Source: DATFNI01 sp963712305 | GTDB lineage: Bacteria; Bacteroidota; Rhodothermia; Balneolales; DATFMH01 | Assembly (NCBI GenBank): GCA_963712305.1 | Contig: CAVQHI010000002.1 | Location: 1,178,001-1,242,000 of the forward strand | DNA length: 64,000 nt | Direction of reading: 5' to 3' | Part shown: positions 23,582 through 34,597 of the stretch, in pieces | How the letters are laid out: every line of letters starts with the position of its first letter | Numbering within the stretch: the first letter of the stretch is position 1 | Program-made: the position numbers and the translations under genes | Notes under the pieces: generated by a model | Database searches by the model: none | What the model saw: only the letters and a program-made list of their open reading frames with translations | Told to the model about the DNA's origin: nothing

Positions 23582-23943
23582 GATAAGTCATCTTAGACTT
23601 CAGTATAAACATAATTTGTTTACGCACCGAAGAGAGTCGAGGTTGCACAGTATACCTGAAGTATTCCGTGATTTCCATGTCCCTATGGCATTTTTGATAC
23701 TATTGACCGCTTGATTTAATAGCCACGGAAGCTCGGTAGAATTTTGAATGTTGAATTTTAAATTTTGAATTAGAGATGTGTGGTGATCTTGACAAGTGGA
23801 TGAGTGAGTAAGTAAGCTATGTTTGCGTTGAGTATGTCACAAGTCACAGACTTGCGACAGGCAGAGGAATTATGAATTGCGAATTTTAAATTTTGAATTA
23901 AATCATGGTGAATGACTTGTGTAACGCGATCCTCCGCTGACCG
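23582..23943. other. Intergenic region with AT-rich dispersed repeats
   Basis: A 362-bp gap with two copies of an AT-rich element, GAATTTTAAATTTTGAATTA, near 23741-23768 and 23880-23899, related to the one near 20300. A TAGCCACG element at 23722 resembles TAGCCACGAAGGCACAG at 18062. No gene is supported. Confidence 0.5.
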
Positions 23944-25011
23944 CTATTCGGCAAATGTAATGATAAACCGCGTTCCCTTATTCACTTCGCTCTCAACCTC
24001 GATGTGCCCGCCCAAACTGGTAACATGGTTGTATACCAGGTACAAGCCGATTCCCCTGCTGTCGGTATGGCTGTGGAATTTTTGATGCAGTCTGAAGATC
24101 TTGTCCTTCACCTTATCTATATCGAAGCCCAGGCCGTTATCTTCAAAGATCATGCACTTGTTCCCGTTCACTATTTCGGAACGAATGGAGATAACGGGCA
24201 GACGATCAGGCCGGGCATATTTGATGGAATTGGTAACCAGGTTCAGAAATACACTCTCCAGGTACGCTTTGTTGAAGCGAACCTTTTGCATACTGGAAAA
24301 ATCAGAGTTGATGGTGACTTTCGAGGTCTGAATCAAAAAATGAATAGACTGGAGCACATTATTCAGGCTCTCATCCAGGTCCAGTCTCGTCACAGACACC
24401 TCCTGGTCGTGCTCTTCACTTAACACATCCACATAGTTATTTAGCGTCTGCTGTAGCTTTTCTCCTGCAAGTTTTAAAATCTCCATAAGGTCGATAGTTT
24501 GCTGGTCGCTGATCCTGGAAGTATCGATCAGGTCGAAAATGGAGATCAACCCGCTGACCGGCGATCGCAAGTCGTGCGAGGTCGTATAGCTTAACTGCTT
24601 AAGATCTTTGTTAACCTTTGTGAGTTTGGCAAGCAGAGCATTCCGTTCTTCTTCCAGTTTTTTCTTGTGTGTGATATTTTTTGCAATGGCAAAGATCGCC
24701 CGGTCGCTTTCTATCGGAAAAGAGGTCCAGGTCAGCCACACGATTTTGCCACTCTTTGTCACATACCGGTTTTCAAAGTTATGGAGCGGTTTGGCATGCG
24801 TAAGCTCCTCGCGGACCATCGATGTGATATTCTTGTCGTTTGGGTACACAAAATCATCAATGGGTCTGGCATACAGTTCATCCATGGAATACCCAAGAAG
24901 CTTTGAAACAGCAGGATTTATTTTTTTGAAATAACCGTCATACCCGGCGATACATAGCAAGTCTGGAGATAAATCGAAGTAAAATTCATAGTTAAAATCA
25001 TTGCCAGCCAT
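23944..25011 (-). CDS. PAS-domain sensor histidine kinase
   Basis: A 355-residue soluble histidine kinase. Residues about 5-120 are a PAS domain (YFDLSPDLLCIAGYDGYFKKINPA, then a PAC-like RYVTKSGKIVWLTWTSFPI). A short coiled coil (KKKLEEERNALLAKLTKVNKDLK) leads to the HisKA H-box TTSHDLRSPVSGL with the phosphorylated His near 145. The ATPase domain follows, with N-box NLVTNSIKYA, G1 DNGLGFD and G2 GIGLYLV. No membrane segment and no neighbouring response regulator are visible, so it is an orphan sensing a cytoplasmic or diffusible signal. Confidence 0.92.
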   Translation of the reverse strand: MAGNDFNYEFYFDLSPDLLCIAGYDGYFKKINPAVSKLLGYSMDELYARPIDDFVYPNDKNITSMVREELTHAKPLHNFENRYVTKSGKIVWLTWTSFPIESDRAIFAIAKNITHKKKLEEERNALLAKLTKVNKDLKQLSYTTSHDLRSPVSGLISIFDLIDTSRISDQQTIDLMEILKLAGEKLQQTLNNYVDVLSEEHDQEVSVTRLDLDESLNNVLQSIHFLIQTSKVTINSDFSSMQKVRFNKAYLESVFLNLVTNSIKYARPDRLPVISIRSEIVNGNKCMIFEDNGLGFDIDKVKDKIFRLHQKFHSHTDSRGIGLYLVYNHVTSLGGHIEVESEVNKGTRFIITFAE

Positions 25012-25506
25012 GTGTAAGAATAGTATTATTATTTATTATCGTGTAAATAATTGTTTTTAAATAAGATTAAGAAGTATATTGATACTTGCACCAATCCCAT
25101 GTCCAATAATTTGTCTGTGTGTCATTGTCATCCAAAATACAGTATAATTTAATAAAATTTGGGTTTTTCTCATCCGAGACTCTTCTGAAAGAGCTGTGGA
25201 AAATGAAAGTTGGTGGCTCTGCCAGTGTTGTGAGGACCGTGTAGAGCGTTACCAAGTTTTGCTTCGCCCCTCCGCAGGAAGGGAAAAGCAAAATTGAATG
25301 ATTGACTGTCATATTCATACAATCAATTACTCTGACTTACTACTATATATCCTAAAGGGGACCTTCACAGTGTTAGCCCTCGTACTCGTTCCCGGGCTCT
25401 GCCTGGGAATGTAATTAATTCTATGAAGCTCTGCTTCTGAGATAGGGAGCAGAGCTTGGTAACAAGTAAAGTTGGTCTCAGGATGACAGTTCGGGTGATG
25501 TTCGTT
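25012..25506. other. Intergenic region with stem-loop repeats
   Basis: This 495-bp gap holds a strong inverted repeat AAGCTCTGCT (25426-25435) / AGCAGAGCTT (25448-25457), preceded by a CGTTCCCGGGCTCTGCCTGGGAATG element near 25387. A related GGAAGCTCTGCTTCC occurs at 26489-26503. No gene that I support. Confidence 0.5.
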
Positions 25507-26421
25507 TTACTTCGAGCCTTTAACCTTCATCTTCAACGTATAGACTGCGGTGCTGGCAGTCATAAACAGCGTCTGGTGATTGGGACCACCGAAAGTTACG
25601 TTAGCCGTCCATTTTTGTGGGACGAGGATGTGCTCGATTTGTTTCCCGGTGCTATCAAATACCGTCACACCGTTGCCGCATAGATAGACGTTGCCCTGTT
25701 TGTCAAGTGTCATGCCATCCGAACCCATGTTAGTAAACAATGTTTTGTGGGAGAGTTGAGCGTTGTCTTCGATGGTATAGGAGTAGGTTTTGCCGTCACC
25801 AATATCGGCGATGTAGAGGGTTTTTCCATCCGGCGTGCCGATGATGCCGTTGGGTTTTACGAGATCATCCACCACGATAAAGACATTCTTCCGGTCAGGT
25901 GTGAGGTAGTACACCCGCATCTGATTTATATCGGGATGAGTCCGTTTCCAGTAATCGCGCTGATAGTACGGATCGGTAAAGTAGATGCCGCCTTTGGGAT
26001 CGATCCAGAGGTCATTGGGTCCGTTCAGCCGGTGTCCCTTGAAATCATTCACCAGTACCGTGACCTTTTTTGTAGATGGGTCGATTGACCAGAGCTGATC
26101 ATGCTTGTCGGCACAGGTGATCAGGTTACCATTGCTGTCGAAGAACATGCCGTTTGATCGTCCGGTTCCCTCCATAAACAGGGAAAGCTTGCCATCAACA
26201 CTGTATTCCCAGATTCTATTATTGGGCTGGTCGGTGAAGAATACATTTCCGACTCTATCTGCAGCAGGACCTTCCGTGAAGGTAAACTGGTTGGAAATAA
26301 GCGTAAGTTTGGCACCGTGGGCAATGACAGGAGAATCCTGGGCATTGGCGGTAAAGTCGGTTACGAGTGAGATTGAGAGTAGCAGCAGAATCCGGGCTGC
26401 GTTAAAAGGTTGAAGCTTCAT
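25507..26421 (-). CDS. SMP-30/gluconolactonase-like secreted protein
   Basis: A 304-residue periplasmic protein of the SMP-30/gluconolactonase/LRE family, six-bladed beta-propellers that hydrolyse sugar lactones using a divalent metal. A signal peptide (ILLLLSISLVTDFTANAQ) is present. Family residues are visible in FTEGPAADRVGNVFFTD (metal Glu), RLNGPNDLWIDPKGGIYFTDP (Asn and Asp) and MGSDGMTLDKQGNVYL (Asp). It follows the GH3 gene on the same strand, but a strong terminator at 26630-26664 separates them, so it may be transcribed alone. The lactone substrate is unknown. Confidence 0.88.
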   Translation of the reverse strand: MKLQPFNAARILLLLSISLVTDFTANAQDSPVIAHGAKLTLISNQFTFTEGPAADRVGNVFFTDQPNNRIWEYSVDGKLSLFMEGTGRSNGMFFDSNGNLITCADKHDQLWSIDPSTKKVTVLVNDFKGHRLNGPNDLWIDPKGGIYFTDPYYQRDYWKRTHPDINQMRVYYLTPDRKNVFIVVDDLVKPNGIIGTPDGKTLYIADIGDGKTYSYTIEDNAQLSHKTLFTNMGSDGMTLDKQGNVYLCGNGVTVFDSTGKQIEHILVPQKWTANVTFGGPNHQTLFMTASTAVYTLKMKVKGSK

Positions 26422-26629
26422 CGTCTTCAGTTCGTTGGTGTGTTATTTACAAGTTACAGTACAGTTTAGCGTTTGATAATGCAATTCCGGAAGCTCTGCT
26501 TCCTTTTGCAAAAGGATGATATAGGTCTTCATATTCGATGATTTATCTGAGGCTGACAATGTAAGGACACCCTACAGAATTTATTGAAGACAAATTTTAC
26601 AGAGGCGGCCCCAACGGATTTTTTATAGC

Positions 26630-26664
26630 AAAAAAAAGCCCCTCCCCACGGATGTGGAGAGGGG
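26630..26664 (-). terminator. Rho-independent terminator after GH3
   Basis: On the minus strand CCCCTCTCCAC-ATCC-GTGGGGAGGGG forms an 11-bp stem with one mismatch and is followed by C and eight T. It starts about 20 bp after the GH3 stop codon. Confidence 0.88.
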
Positions 26665-26684
26665 TTGGGGAGAGGTAGAAAGAA

Positions 26685-29033
26685 TTACTTCATCTCGTCG
26701 ATCTTCACCTGGGGTGTCAATACCTTGGTATCCTTTTCAACAACGATATCTTTTGACAGGTCAAAGGTATCTGTCTGGCGGATATCCAATGATGAAGCAC
26801 CAATCTTAACCGTATAGGTACCGGCTTCGTCAATCCAGGAACTCGTTGCCGTATTATAGGATGACAGGTCGCTAGGTTTGATGGTGAAAGTTATTGTCTG
26901 GGTTTCGCCCGGTTGCAATAACTTCGTTTTAGCAAAACCACGCAGTTCCTCGGATGGTTTGTTCAGCTCTTTGGCCGGTGCACTGATGTAGAGCTGTACA
27001 ACTTCCTTGCCGGCTGCTGATCCGGAGTTCGTGACATCAACGGTAGCCGTAATATTACTTGCGAGTTGCTTTGAGCTCAGTTTGAGGTTATCGAACTTAA
27101 ACGTCGTGTAGGAGAGTCCGTAGCCAAACTCATAAGCCGGTTTCACATTAAACGTGTTGAAGTAACGATAACCGACATAGATCCCTTCCTTGTAAATAAC
27201 CTGCTCGGGTTTCTTTTCCGGTGTGCCCGGGAAATTCTTGGCCGAGGGCTCATCATCATACTTCATTGGGATTGTTGTTGTAAGCTTCCCGGATGGATTA
27301 ATCTTGCCGCTCAGAACATCTGAGATTGAGTTACCGGCTTCCTCGCCTGGTTGCCACGCCAGCAATATGCCGTCGACCTCATCTCTCCATGTAGCAACTT
27401 CCATCACGCCACCTGTATTAAGTACAACAACAACTTTCTTGCCTTTGGCATGAAATGCCTGGGAGACATTATGAATCAGCGCTTTCTCTGCGTCTGAGAG
27501 GTAGAAGTCATCTTTAAGCTTTCGATCCCTGCCTTCACCGGCGTTTCTGCCAATGGTTATTATGGCGATGTCGTCAGTGTTGGCTTTAAGTGCAGCAAGA
27601 CCACTGGTTACGGTCATCTCAGCAATGGGAGGGGGTGCCTGGAAAAATGATTTAGGTTTCGGACGTCTTGCCTTGGCGTACTTGATAAACATTTCATAAG
27701 AATCCTGGAGACTTGCGTCCACGGTATAACCGGCATCCGACAGGCCTTTATACAATTGGACAACGAAAGGTTTATGTACATCACCGCTTCCTGTACCATT
27801 GGGGATGATATCGTAGGATGTATTGCCAAACAGGGCCACCTTGTCATCATTCTTCAAGGGGAGGGCATTGTCATTATTCTTCAGGAGAATCATTCCCTGT
27901 GAACCAGCCTCGCGTGCAATTTGGGCATCTTTTTGAAGGTTGGGTTTGTCTGAGTTGTCGTACTTCTTGAAAGCAGGAGACATAAGTTCAACTCTCAATA
28001 TGCGCTCCACATTTTGGTCGAGAATTTTTTCGCTGAGCTTGCCCGATTTTACAGCGTCTACAATGGTTTTCATCTGTTTGAGATTACCGGGCTGGAGCAT
28101 ATCGTTTCCGGCCTTCATCTGGGCAACCGGATCATCGCCACCGGTCCAGTCAGTCATCACAAAACCTTTGAAGCCCCACTCGTCACGCAGAACTGTGGTT
28201 AAAAGATCATGTCTCTGGGATGTATAGGTGCCGTTGATCTTGTTATAGGATGACATCACGGTCCATGGCTGTGCGTCTTTAACGGCGATCTCAAAACCTT
28301 TAAGGTAAATCTCGCGTAATGCACGTTCACTGACAATGGTGTTAACACTGTTTCTGCTCGTCTCCTGGTTATTTGCATCAAAGTGTTTGATAGAGGTACC
28401 CACTCCATTCGACTGGACACCTTTTACAATAGCCGAAGCCATTTTCCCTGCGATCAGCGGATCTTCTGAATAATACTCGAAATTACGTCCACCCAATGGG
28501 TTACGATGAATATTAAGGGCCGGGGCAAGGAGGACATCGATGCCATAGTCGTGTACTTCACTACCAAAGGCAACGCCCACTTTCTGTACAAGAGTTGTGT
28601 CCCAGGAGGATGCTAGCAATGTTGCAACCGGCCAGCCTGTAGCGAAGTAGGTTCGTGTACTATCGAAATTTCTGTAAGGATTGATGCGAACGCCCGCTGG
28701 TCCATCAGACAGGGTCATAATTGGGATACCGAGTCGTGGAATCGGATGTGTTCTTCCGGCAGCTCCCTGTACTTTAGGAGGGAACTTCTTGGCATCGGGA
28801 TCAATTTTGCGGTTCTTCAGCCATGCCGGTACAGGGGCACCGGGAGGCAGAGGCGGCAAGTCCCATCCCATGCCCACGACCACTTTAGCTTTTTCCTGAA
28901 GGGTCATGGCCTGGACCACTTTGTTAATAGGATCTTTACCGAGCTGTGGTGCCTGGGCAAAACTCACGGTAACAGGGATTGCCCCTATGAATAGAAAAGC
29001 CGCAACGATTACGGTTTTGTATAGTATTCGCAT
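26685..29033 (-). CDS. GH3 beta-glucosidase-like hydrolase
   Basis: A 782-residue secreted GH3 enzyme. The ATG at 29033 is chosen because GAAAGGAA lies a few bases upstream and it opens a signal peptide (MRILYKTVIVAAFLFIGAIP, cleavage after SFAQA). An in-frame ATG at 29069 lacks these. The N-terminal barrel has LSDGPAGVR, NPLGGRNFEYYSEDP, KHFDANNQE and the nucleophile Asp in GFVMTDWTGGD. The C-terminal parts include IGRNAGEGRD, a glycine-rich GRxPxT-like ISDVLSGKINPSGKLTTT, PAYEFGYGLSYT and a fibronectin-III-like end. It is a paralogue of the GH3 at 43032 but has an extra proline-rich insert (LPPLPPGAPVPAWLKNRK) near residue 50. Aryl- or oligo-beta-glucosidase activity is the family norm; the actual substrate is not known. 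Confidence 0.9.
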   Translation of the reverse strand: MRILYKTVIVAAFLFIGAIPVTVSFAQAPQLGKDPINKVVQAMTLQEKAKVVVGMGWDLPPLPPGAPVPAWLKNRKIDPDAKKFPPKVQGAAGRTHPIPRLGIPIMTLSDGPAGVRINPYRNFDSTRTYFATGWPVATLLASSWDTTLVQKVGVAFGSEVHDYGIDVLLAPALNIHRNPLGGRNFEYYSEDPLIAGKMASAIVKGVQSNGVGTSIKHFDANNQETSRNSVNTIVSERALREIYLKGFEIAVKDAQPWTVMSSYNKINGTYTSQRHDLLTTVLRDEWGFKGFVMTDWTGGDDPVAQMKAGNDMLQPGNLKQMKTIVDAVKSGKLSEKILDQNVERILRVELMSPAFKKYDNSDKPNLQKDAQIAREAGSQGMILLKNNDNALPLKNDDKVALFGNTSYDIIPNGTGSGDVHKPFVVQLYKGLSDAGYTVDASLQDSYEMFIKYAKARRPKPKSFFQAPPPIAEMTVTSGLAALKANTDDIAIITIGRNAGEGRDRKLKDDFYLSDAEKALIHNVSQAFHAKGKKVVVVLNTGGVMEVATWRDEVDGILLAWQPGEEAGNSISDVLSGKINPSGKLTTTIPMKYDDEPSAKNFPGTPEKKPEQVIYKEGIYVGYRYFNTFNVKPAYEFGYGLSYTTFKFDNLKLSSKQLASNITATVDVTNSGSAAGKEVVQLYISAPAKELNKPSEELRGFAKTKLLQPGETQTITFTIKPSDLSSYNTATSSWIDEAGTYTVKIGASSLDIRQTDTFDLSKDIVVEKDTKVLTPQVKIDEMK

Positions 29034-29144
29034 GATTATTCCTTTCGAATGGTAGTAGATTTTGTTCAAATTACCCTCACAAAGACGGATAAGTTACTTA
29101 GTAATAAAGATGTTATTGCATCATACACAGCAAAGGTTCCAAGG

Positions 29145-31774
29145 TCAATTGGCGATAGTCACCCCTTGGGACAGTTGCATATTTCGTTCGGATGAGCCGA
29201 CATAAACCGTTCGGGCACCCGGTGCTGTCGTCCATCCGCTGACGGTTGACCAGTATTGCAATTGGCGTTTTTGGATATGCAGGTTGACCTTAGTGGTATG
29301 ACCTACAGGGACGGGTACCCGGTCATAGGCTGCCAATGCTTTCAGCGCAAAAGATACTCCTTTTAGGCGGATTTGTCGGGTGCTCCCAGGTATACCTGGG
29401 GTACCTCGTCTCCCGCCAATTTACCCGGTATTCCTGATATCGAAACTCACAGTCAGGCCTCCATCATTGGCGTGATCGACTTTAAGATTCGAATAATCGA
29501 ATGATGTGTATGACAGGCCGTATCCAAATGGGTACAGCGGTGTTTCATGATTCTTATCATAATACCGGTAGCCGACGAAAATACCCTCCGAATAAGTAGT
29601 GGTGCATCCCGCAGAAGCAAAAGGTCCTGCGCCAGCCCTGTTGCAGAGCTTACCCGTACTGTCAACACCTACCGAGGTGCGCTCAGGGTGCATCGAGGGT
29701 TGGTTTGCCGGTCCTTGATTGAGATTTGCGGGCCATGTGAACGGGAGTCGTCCTGCAGGATTAATTTTACCGAGTAAGGACATTTGCTGTCGCGTAGCCT
29801 CCTTCATCACCCGGGATACCACATTTCCAGAACTGCCTTTACCTTGTTCAGCCATGGCATCGCCAGCGGGTTGCTGTTATTGAGCACAACGACCGTGTTC
29901 GGATTGATACTGGCAACGGCTTCAATCAGCGAATCCTGGTTTTCCGGAAGCGGATGGGACAGATCTCCGGTACCCCATGCAAATACGATGGCAGTAGAGG
30001 CGTGTCTGGCAGCCGTCACAGCTGCTTTAAAATTTGTTGCTCCCTGTGTCGGGGTTACCCAGTTGAGACGAACCTGGACGGGGTTACCCGATACGTCAGC
30101 CGTATCAGTTACTGACAGATCATGTGATCCGGCAGTGAGTTTGACATAGAATCGCCTGTTATTCAACCCGTCGGTTGTTGGCAATACCCCGTTATCACCA
30201 GGGTGAACAGCGCCGTAACGGGGTATCGAACCAAAAAAGCCGCATCCGCTGCAGCCGAGTTTCTTGCCATCAAGACTCAATGTGGCAGTGGCCCCCAGAC
30301 TCTGTATGTTCAACCAGTAGGAGCCCGTTGTTGGAACGGTCAGTTTACCCGTCCATTTATAGGATGAGCCGACGTGTAATGCATTGCCTTTCGAAGATGT
30401 ATTGTTAATCTGCGATACAACCGTGGATTGTTTAGTCTTTGTGTCGGTGCGAAGCAGACCTCGTTTTCCATCATGAGAGAAGGCCGATGCCGGGATTGGC
30501 CTTCCGGTCATATCAAGACCTACCTTATAAGTTACATGCATGCCCCGATGATTTTTCTGATCCCTGCGCAAAACCTGATAAGTACCAATCTGCCGAGAGG
30601 CGATTCCAGCCGATTTTTCGCCACCACCTGCTGTTGCAATAGTTTGTCCGGCTCCCGGACCGATCAATACAAGCGAGCTGAGTTGACGGCTGGTAAGCGG
30701 TAGTACATGATCCACATTTTTGAGTAGAGTAGCTGCATCTTCACCAGTTTTTAAAACAACCCTGGCGTTAGCTTCAACCGGTTCCGGTGTTATTTTATGC
30801 TTTGATTTTCCGTCGAGCAAACCGAATTGGTTATACTCATAGAGTACGTGGCTTACTGCGTTATCTACGGCCGATTCCTGAATAGTACCATTGGCAATGG
30901 CAGCCTTCATGGCATTCTTTGAAAAGTATGAGCGTAAAAATGTAAAATTAGTGCCACCGGGCATCTCCATATCCAGGCCCGCATTAAAGAAAGTTGTCGC
31001 ATGATTAGCACCCCAGTCTGAGTCCACCCAACCCTTAAACCCAAGTTCGTTTCGTAATAAATCGGTGAGATTATGTGCATTGTTGGAAGCATAGTAGCCA
31101 TTGACCACGTTGTAGGAACTCATGATAGAAGCTACACCTGCGTTGATGGCATCGGCAAAGGGCGGAAGATAGATCTCGTGCAACGTTCGTTCATCAACAT
31201 TGACATTGTTGGCACCATCGTAGGCTATGTAGTGTTTGACCTGCGCCATAATGCCCTGACTCTGTATCCCACTGATTTCAGCGGCACCCGTCTGGCCGGT
31301 GAGAAGCGGATCTTCACCGAACGTGTTAAACGCGCGGCCCCAGGTAGGATCGCGGTATATGTTCACAAAAGGTTCGAGAACGACATCCTGTCCGAGTGCC
31401 CTGGCATCCTGAGCTATGACGAGACCGTTATTGTATGCGTCGGTTCGGCTGAATGTGGCGGCTACTCCCATGGTAGCAGTCATGCCCGTTGAGTTATGTT
31501 TCGTTGTAACTCCCGGAGGACCATCGGTGAGTTTGAGCGATGGAATGCCTAATCGTGGAATACCTTTCAGGTAGCCGGCCTGATATTGACGGTTGGCCGC
31601 CGTATCTGTGGCGCCTTCGATGAGTGTGAGTTTTTCATCAAGGGTCATTTCCTGTATCAGTTTCTCCACACGATCATTTCCCTGGCGTGCGGTTTGTGCG
31701 TAAACTATTGCTGCGGGGACACAAGCCATGAGCAAAAAAACCGTAAAGGTTACGGCTTTGTATACGATTCGCAT
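29145..31774 (-). pseudogene. GH3 with PA14-like insert, broken by several frameshifts
   Basis: The remains of a GH3 gene. From 31774 (MRIVYKAVTFTVFLLMACVP signal, AAAGG upstream) it is open to TGA at 29807-29809, with KHYIAYDGANN, the nucleophile block KGWVDSDWGA and a PA14-like insert (SSYKWTGKLTVPTTGSYWLN...). The reading then needs a change of frame at a CCC/GGG run (29810-29812) and again near 29785. It continues as GKINPAGRLPFTWP to PFGYGLSYTSFDYSN, and stops at TAA 29421-29423. Three further single-base changes near 29424, 29372 and 29361 restore LAGDEVPQVYLGAPD, PPK, then GVSFALKALAAYDRV to the end at 29145. Every change needs one base removed from the given sequence. Real decay or base-calling errors are both possible. 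Confidence 0.8.
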
Positions 31775-31777
31775 CAT

Positions 31778-32154
31778 TTTACCTTTTAACTGAAAATCTA
31801 CTGTTTGTAATTAATGTACACACCAATAAACGGTCACTATACAATTAGAAAAGCCCTTTTTTAGTTTGTCGTATGAATGCAGATGCAATTCAATAAACGT
31901 GGACTTTTCGTTTAGACAAATAGCAGTCCTAAAAACTTGCAAAACCCTTGCATGTATGTCGGTATTTGATATTGTACTCCAACAGAGAGTGACGTACCTA
32001 TTTGCATTCAGATAGCTATATAATAAGCAATATCATATATAACAAGATTTTTGCACGATTTGCATTGAAAAATTTCATTCGGAGAAAAAGTACCAGTGAA
32101 GTTTTGCACAATCTGTTTTGTCGCTGTAAAGTCTCTATTAGGAAAGGGGATTGA
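31778..32154. other. AT-rich intergenic region upstream of broken GH3
   Basis: A 377-bp AT-rich gap between the start of the broken GH3 and the 3' end of the glycosidase pseudogene, both on the minus strand. It should hold the GH3 promoter. TTTGCATTCAGATA-like words recur (about 31882, 32003 and 32060) but I cannot assign them. No gene is supported. Confidence 0.35.
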
Positions 32155-34322
32155 TCACGGGATCTTTTTCAAATTCTCCCAGTGAACAACCCATTTACCG
32201 TTTTTGGGAAAACCCGGGTTTGGCGGTCCTTCATATCCGTCCCAGCCGGTACACATCATAGCGGTAGCCATTAGCAGTGATCCATTGCCGGGCAGGTAGA
32301 TGCGGAGGTTGGCCCGTTGGTAGTTATGACCATCGGGGAGATAGGTGTTCTTCGGGACATTCATCATAAGAGCGTCTATGGCTTTGTCCGGTTCACCGAG
32401 CCTTGTTGCAGTCATCGCCATCATGGGATAGTCCCATCCCCAGGTTTCTGGCCAGTTCCATACTTTAAGAACTTTTGCAAACGTGCGTCGCATCGTCGGG
32501 ATGTCGATCATCTTTGTTTTTGGAAGAAAGCTCAGGCCAATCAGAACATCGGGATGATCTTTCATATATCTCGGATTTGTGTAAGAATCGGGGGCGCTTT
32601 TTGCCGCTAGATAGACGCTGTCTTTTACAGCCAGTGGAGACAGATAATTCAATACACTATCCCATTTTGCATCTCTGGGCATTCCCAGCCGTTCGCGCCA
32701 TTTCTGTGCTGTTGATAATCCCCAGTACCAGTACGCCAGCTCGAAAGCAGGGTTGATCGTCGTTTTGGGAGGAAAGCTTTCCTGGGCGGCGATCAGATCC
32801 GGTCCGAGCACATATTTGCCCGTTTTCTTATCCAGGTGTGCATACGATGCCATGAAATCGGCAGTCTGGAATATAAGATTCTTATACTTTTCGAGCGTCG
32901 CCTTGTCGTGGTGATCCCTATAACACAGTTCTGAGAAATAAATAATATGCGGCTCCTGCCAGATGAGAAAGGGTCCGACAGAAGAGGGACTCTCGCGACC
33001 GGACGGATCGGTCATTTTGGGCCAGCGGACACCTTTGAAACCCTGCATCTCGGCCGTTTTTCGCGCCCTGTTTTCAATTGTTTTGTACCAATCAAGACTC
33101 TTTTCCAGTAACCCGATACGATTCCATAGGGCGAATTGAGCGGCATGCCACAGGTGCATTTCGAGGTGAAACTTTCCGTACCAGCTATTATACGTCAGCC
33201 CGGTCTCCTGGGGCGGCCAGGGGCCATCGCACTGGATTTTGTAAGATACTGGGAGAGGACGATTCTTCGTTCAAGTTCATTTGCGCGCGGGTCGGTGCTA
33301 CCGGAGAGATCGATCGCACCGCCAGTTGTCCAGAAATGTTTCCATTGGGTCATGCTGTTCTCCATTGTCTCCTGAAAATCAGGAATTGCCTTTTGGATTG
33401 GTTTGATTTAGAGAACAGGCAACTGAATGAGAGTCGTACTATCCGATACTCTGTGTATTTCACGGTCAAGATCGTAGGAGTGGATTTGCTTTTGTCCTTA
33501 CTGTATCTTCGATCCCTGCCAATTGATAGTCACATAATATCGGGTAGAGTCAAGAATATGCTCGATGATATTCTGGTGGTTCCCGTAATGATGAAGGATT
33601 GTCTTGTGTTTGTCGGGATCATTCCAGTCGCTGGCTTTGTCCCACTTGCCCGCCGCATAGGCAAAACGGAAGCTGACATTTAAACGACCTTCCGAAACAA
33701 GCAGTGATGTTACTTTAACAGAAAGAAGATCATGAGTTTGATGTGATATTGTTTGGACGTCAACCGGTTCGCCGTCCACTTCAAAATGACTGTGAATGAC
33801 ACCAGTCCACAAATTCAATTCCTGGTGAATGTGGTTAAAATCATTTCTTGTCGCTTTTGATCCATCCTTTTTGGTGATATCAAAGCCTATTCGACCCAGA
33901 TCGATACGATGCGGATTTGCCCGTAGCCAGTCGGTTGCCGCTTTTTCTCTTGGAGTATCGTGCGAAGCGTACGCGTATGGTATTTTGCGTCCGTAGTAAT
34001 CGTACTTCTTGTAAATATCACTGAGCTTATAATGATGCGGATTTGGAAAGCTGTGCCAGCCCCATTGTGACTCCGTACCTAATGGCACTCCGCCATGATA
34101 GTAATCAGGGAAAGTCTGCAAACCAGTTGCATCTACTGTAAAAGCAAAGTCACCGTTGCCGACAGTTAGTGAAGACAGTGTATCAAATTGGGTAACCTGT
34201 ACATTGTGGCGAGTGACAAGAGCCTTGCGATCAATTTTACAGGGGGAGGATTTTGGGTTGGCAGAGTGGTTACATCCGTTGACGGAAGTGATGCAAATCA
34301 GAAGGATAAAAACGTATTTCAT
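32155..34322 (-). pseudogene. Six-hairpin glycosidase-like gene, frameshifted
   Basis: One lipoprotein gene in pieces. The 5' piece (34322 to TAA at 33498) encodes a lipobox signal (ITSVNGC) and a beta-sandwich start with LTVGNGDFAFTVDATGLQTFP. The 3' piece (open to 32155) has WPPQETGLTYNSWYGKFHLEMHLWHAAQFALW, WQEPHIIYFSELCY and WGWDYPMMAMTA, typical of an (alpha/alpha)6 barrel. Between them, short in-frame blocks LSFSCLFSKSN and PIQKAIPDFQETMENSMTQWKHFWTTGGAID, then SGSTDPRANELERRIVLSQYL, appear in alternating frames. At least three single-base shifts are needed, near 33500, 33400 and at an A-run near 33238. The family is six-hairpin (GH65/95-like) glycosidases of unproven specificity. Confidence 0.75.
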
Positions 34323-34532
34323 GTGGAGACGGGAAGTTTTAAATTTTTTTACAATTCAATTTAACTATAGACAAGTAGTATTTCCCTTACAAATAATTCT
34401 CAAAGAATTTTATACAAATTTCCTGTTTATTCAATTTATTTCCCCTTTTTTATACTCATTTTTTTTATAAAACGAATTTATTATATCATCGTTGTCCGTC
34501 TTAAACACTGTTTGTAAGTCATAAAAAATCAT

Positions 34533-34546
34533 TGAACAAATGTTCA
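34533..34546. promoter_or_regulatory. Candidate operator TGAACAAATGTTCA
   Basis: A 14-bp palindrome with one central mismatch, identical in sequence to the site at 49715-49728 upstream of susC. It lies 257 bp upstream of the second ECF sigma start. Confidence 0.55.
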
Positions 34547-34583
34547 TGTATTGACAATTAATGAGAAAATACTACTTTGATAT

Positions 34584-34597
34584 TGAACTTTGTTCGA
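34584..34597. promoter_or_regulatory. Degenerate operator-like site TGAACTTTGTTCGA
   Basis: It keeps the GAAC-N3/4-GTTC arms but with altered centre and edge. It directly abuts the perfect site at 34598-34617, so cooperative binding is possible. Weak on its own. Confidence 0.35.

Noticed and set aside
25067..25318. Small open frame of 83 codons between the kinase and the SMP-30 gene
   Set aside because: No recognisable motif, no ribosome-binding site and location in a repeat-containing gap.
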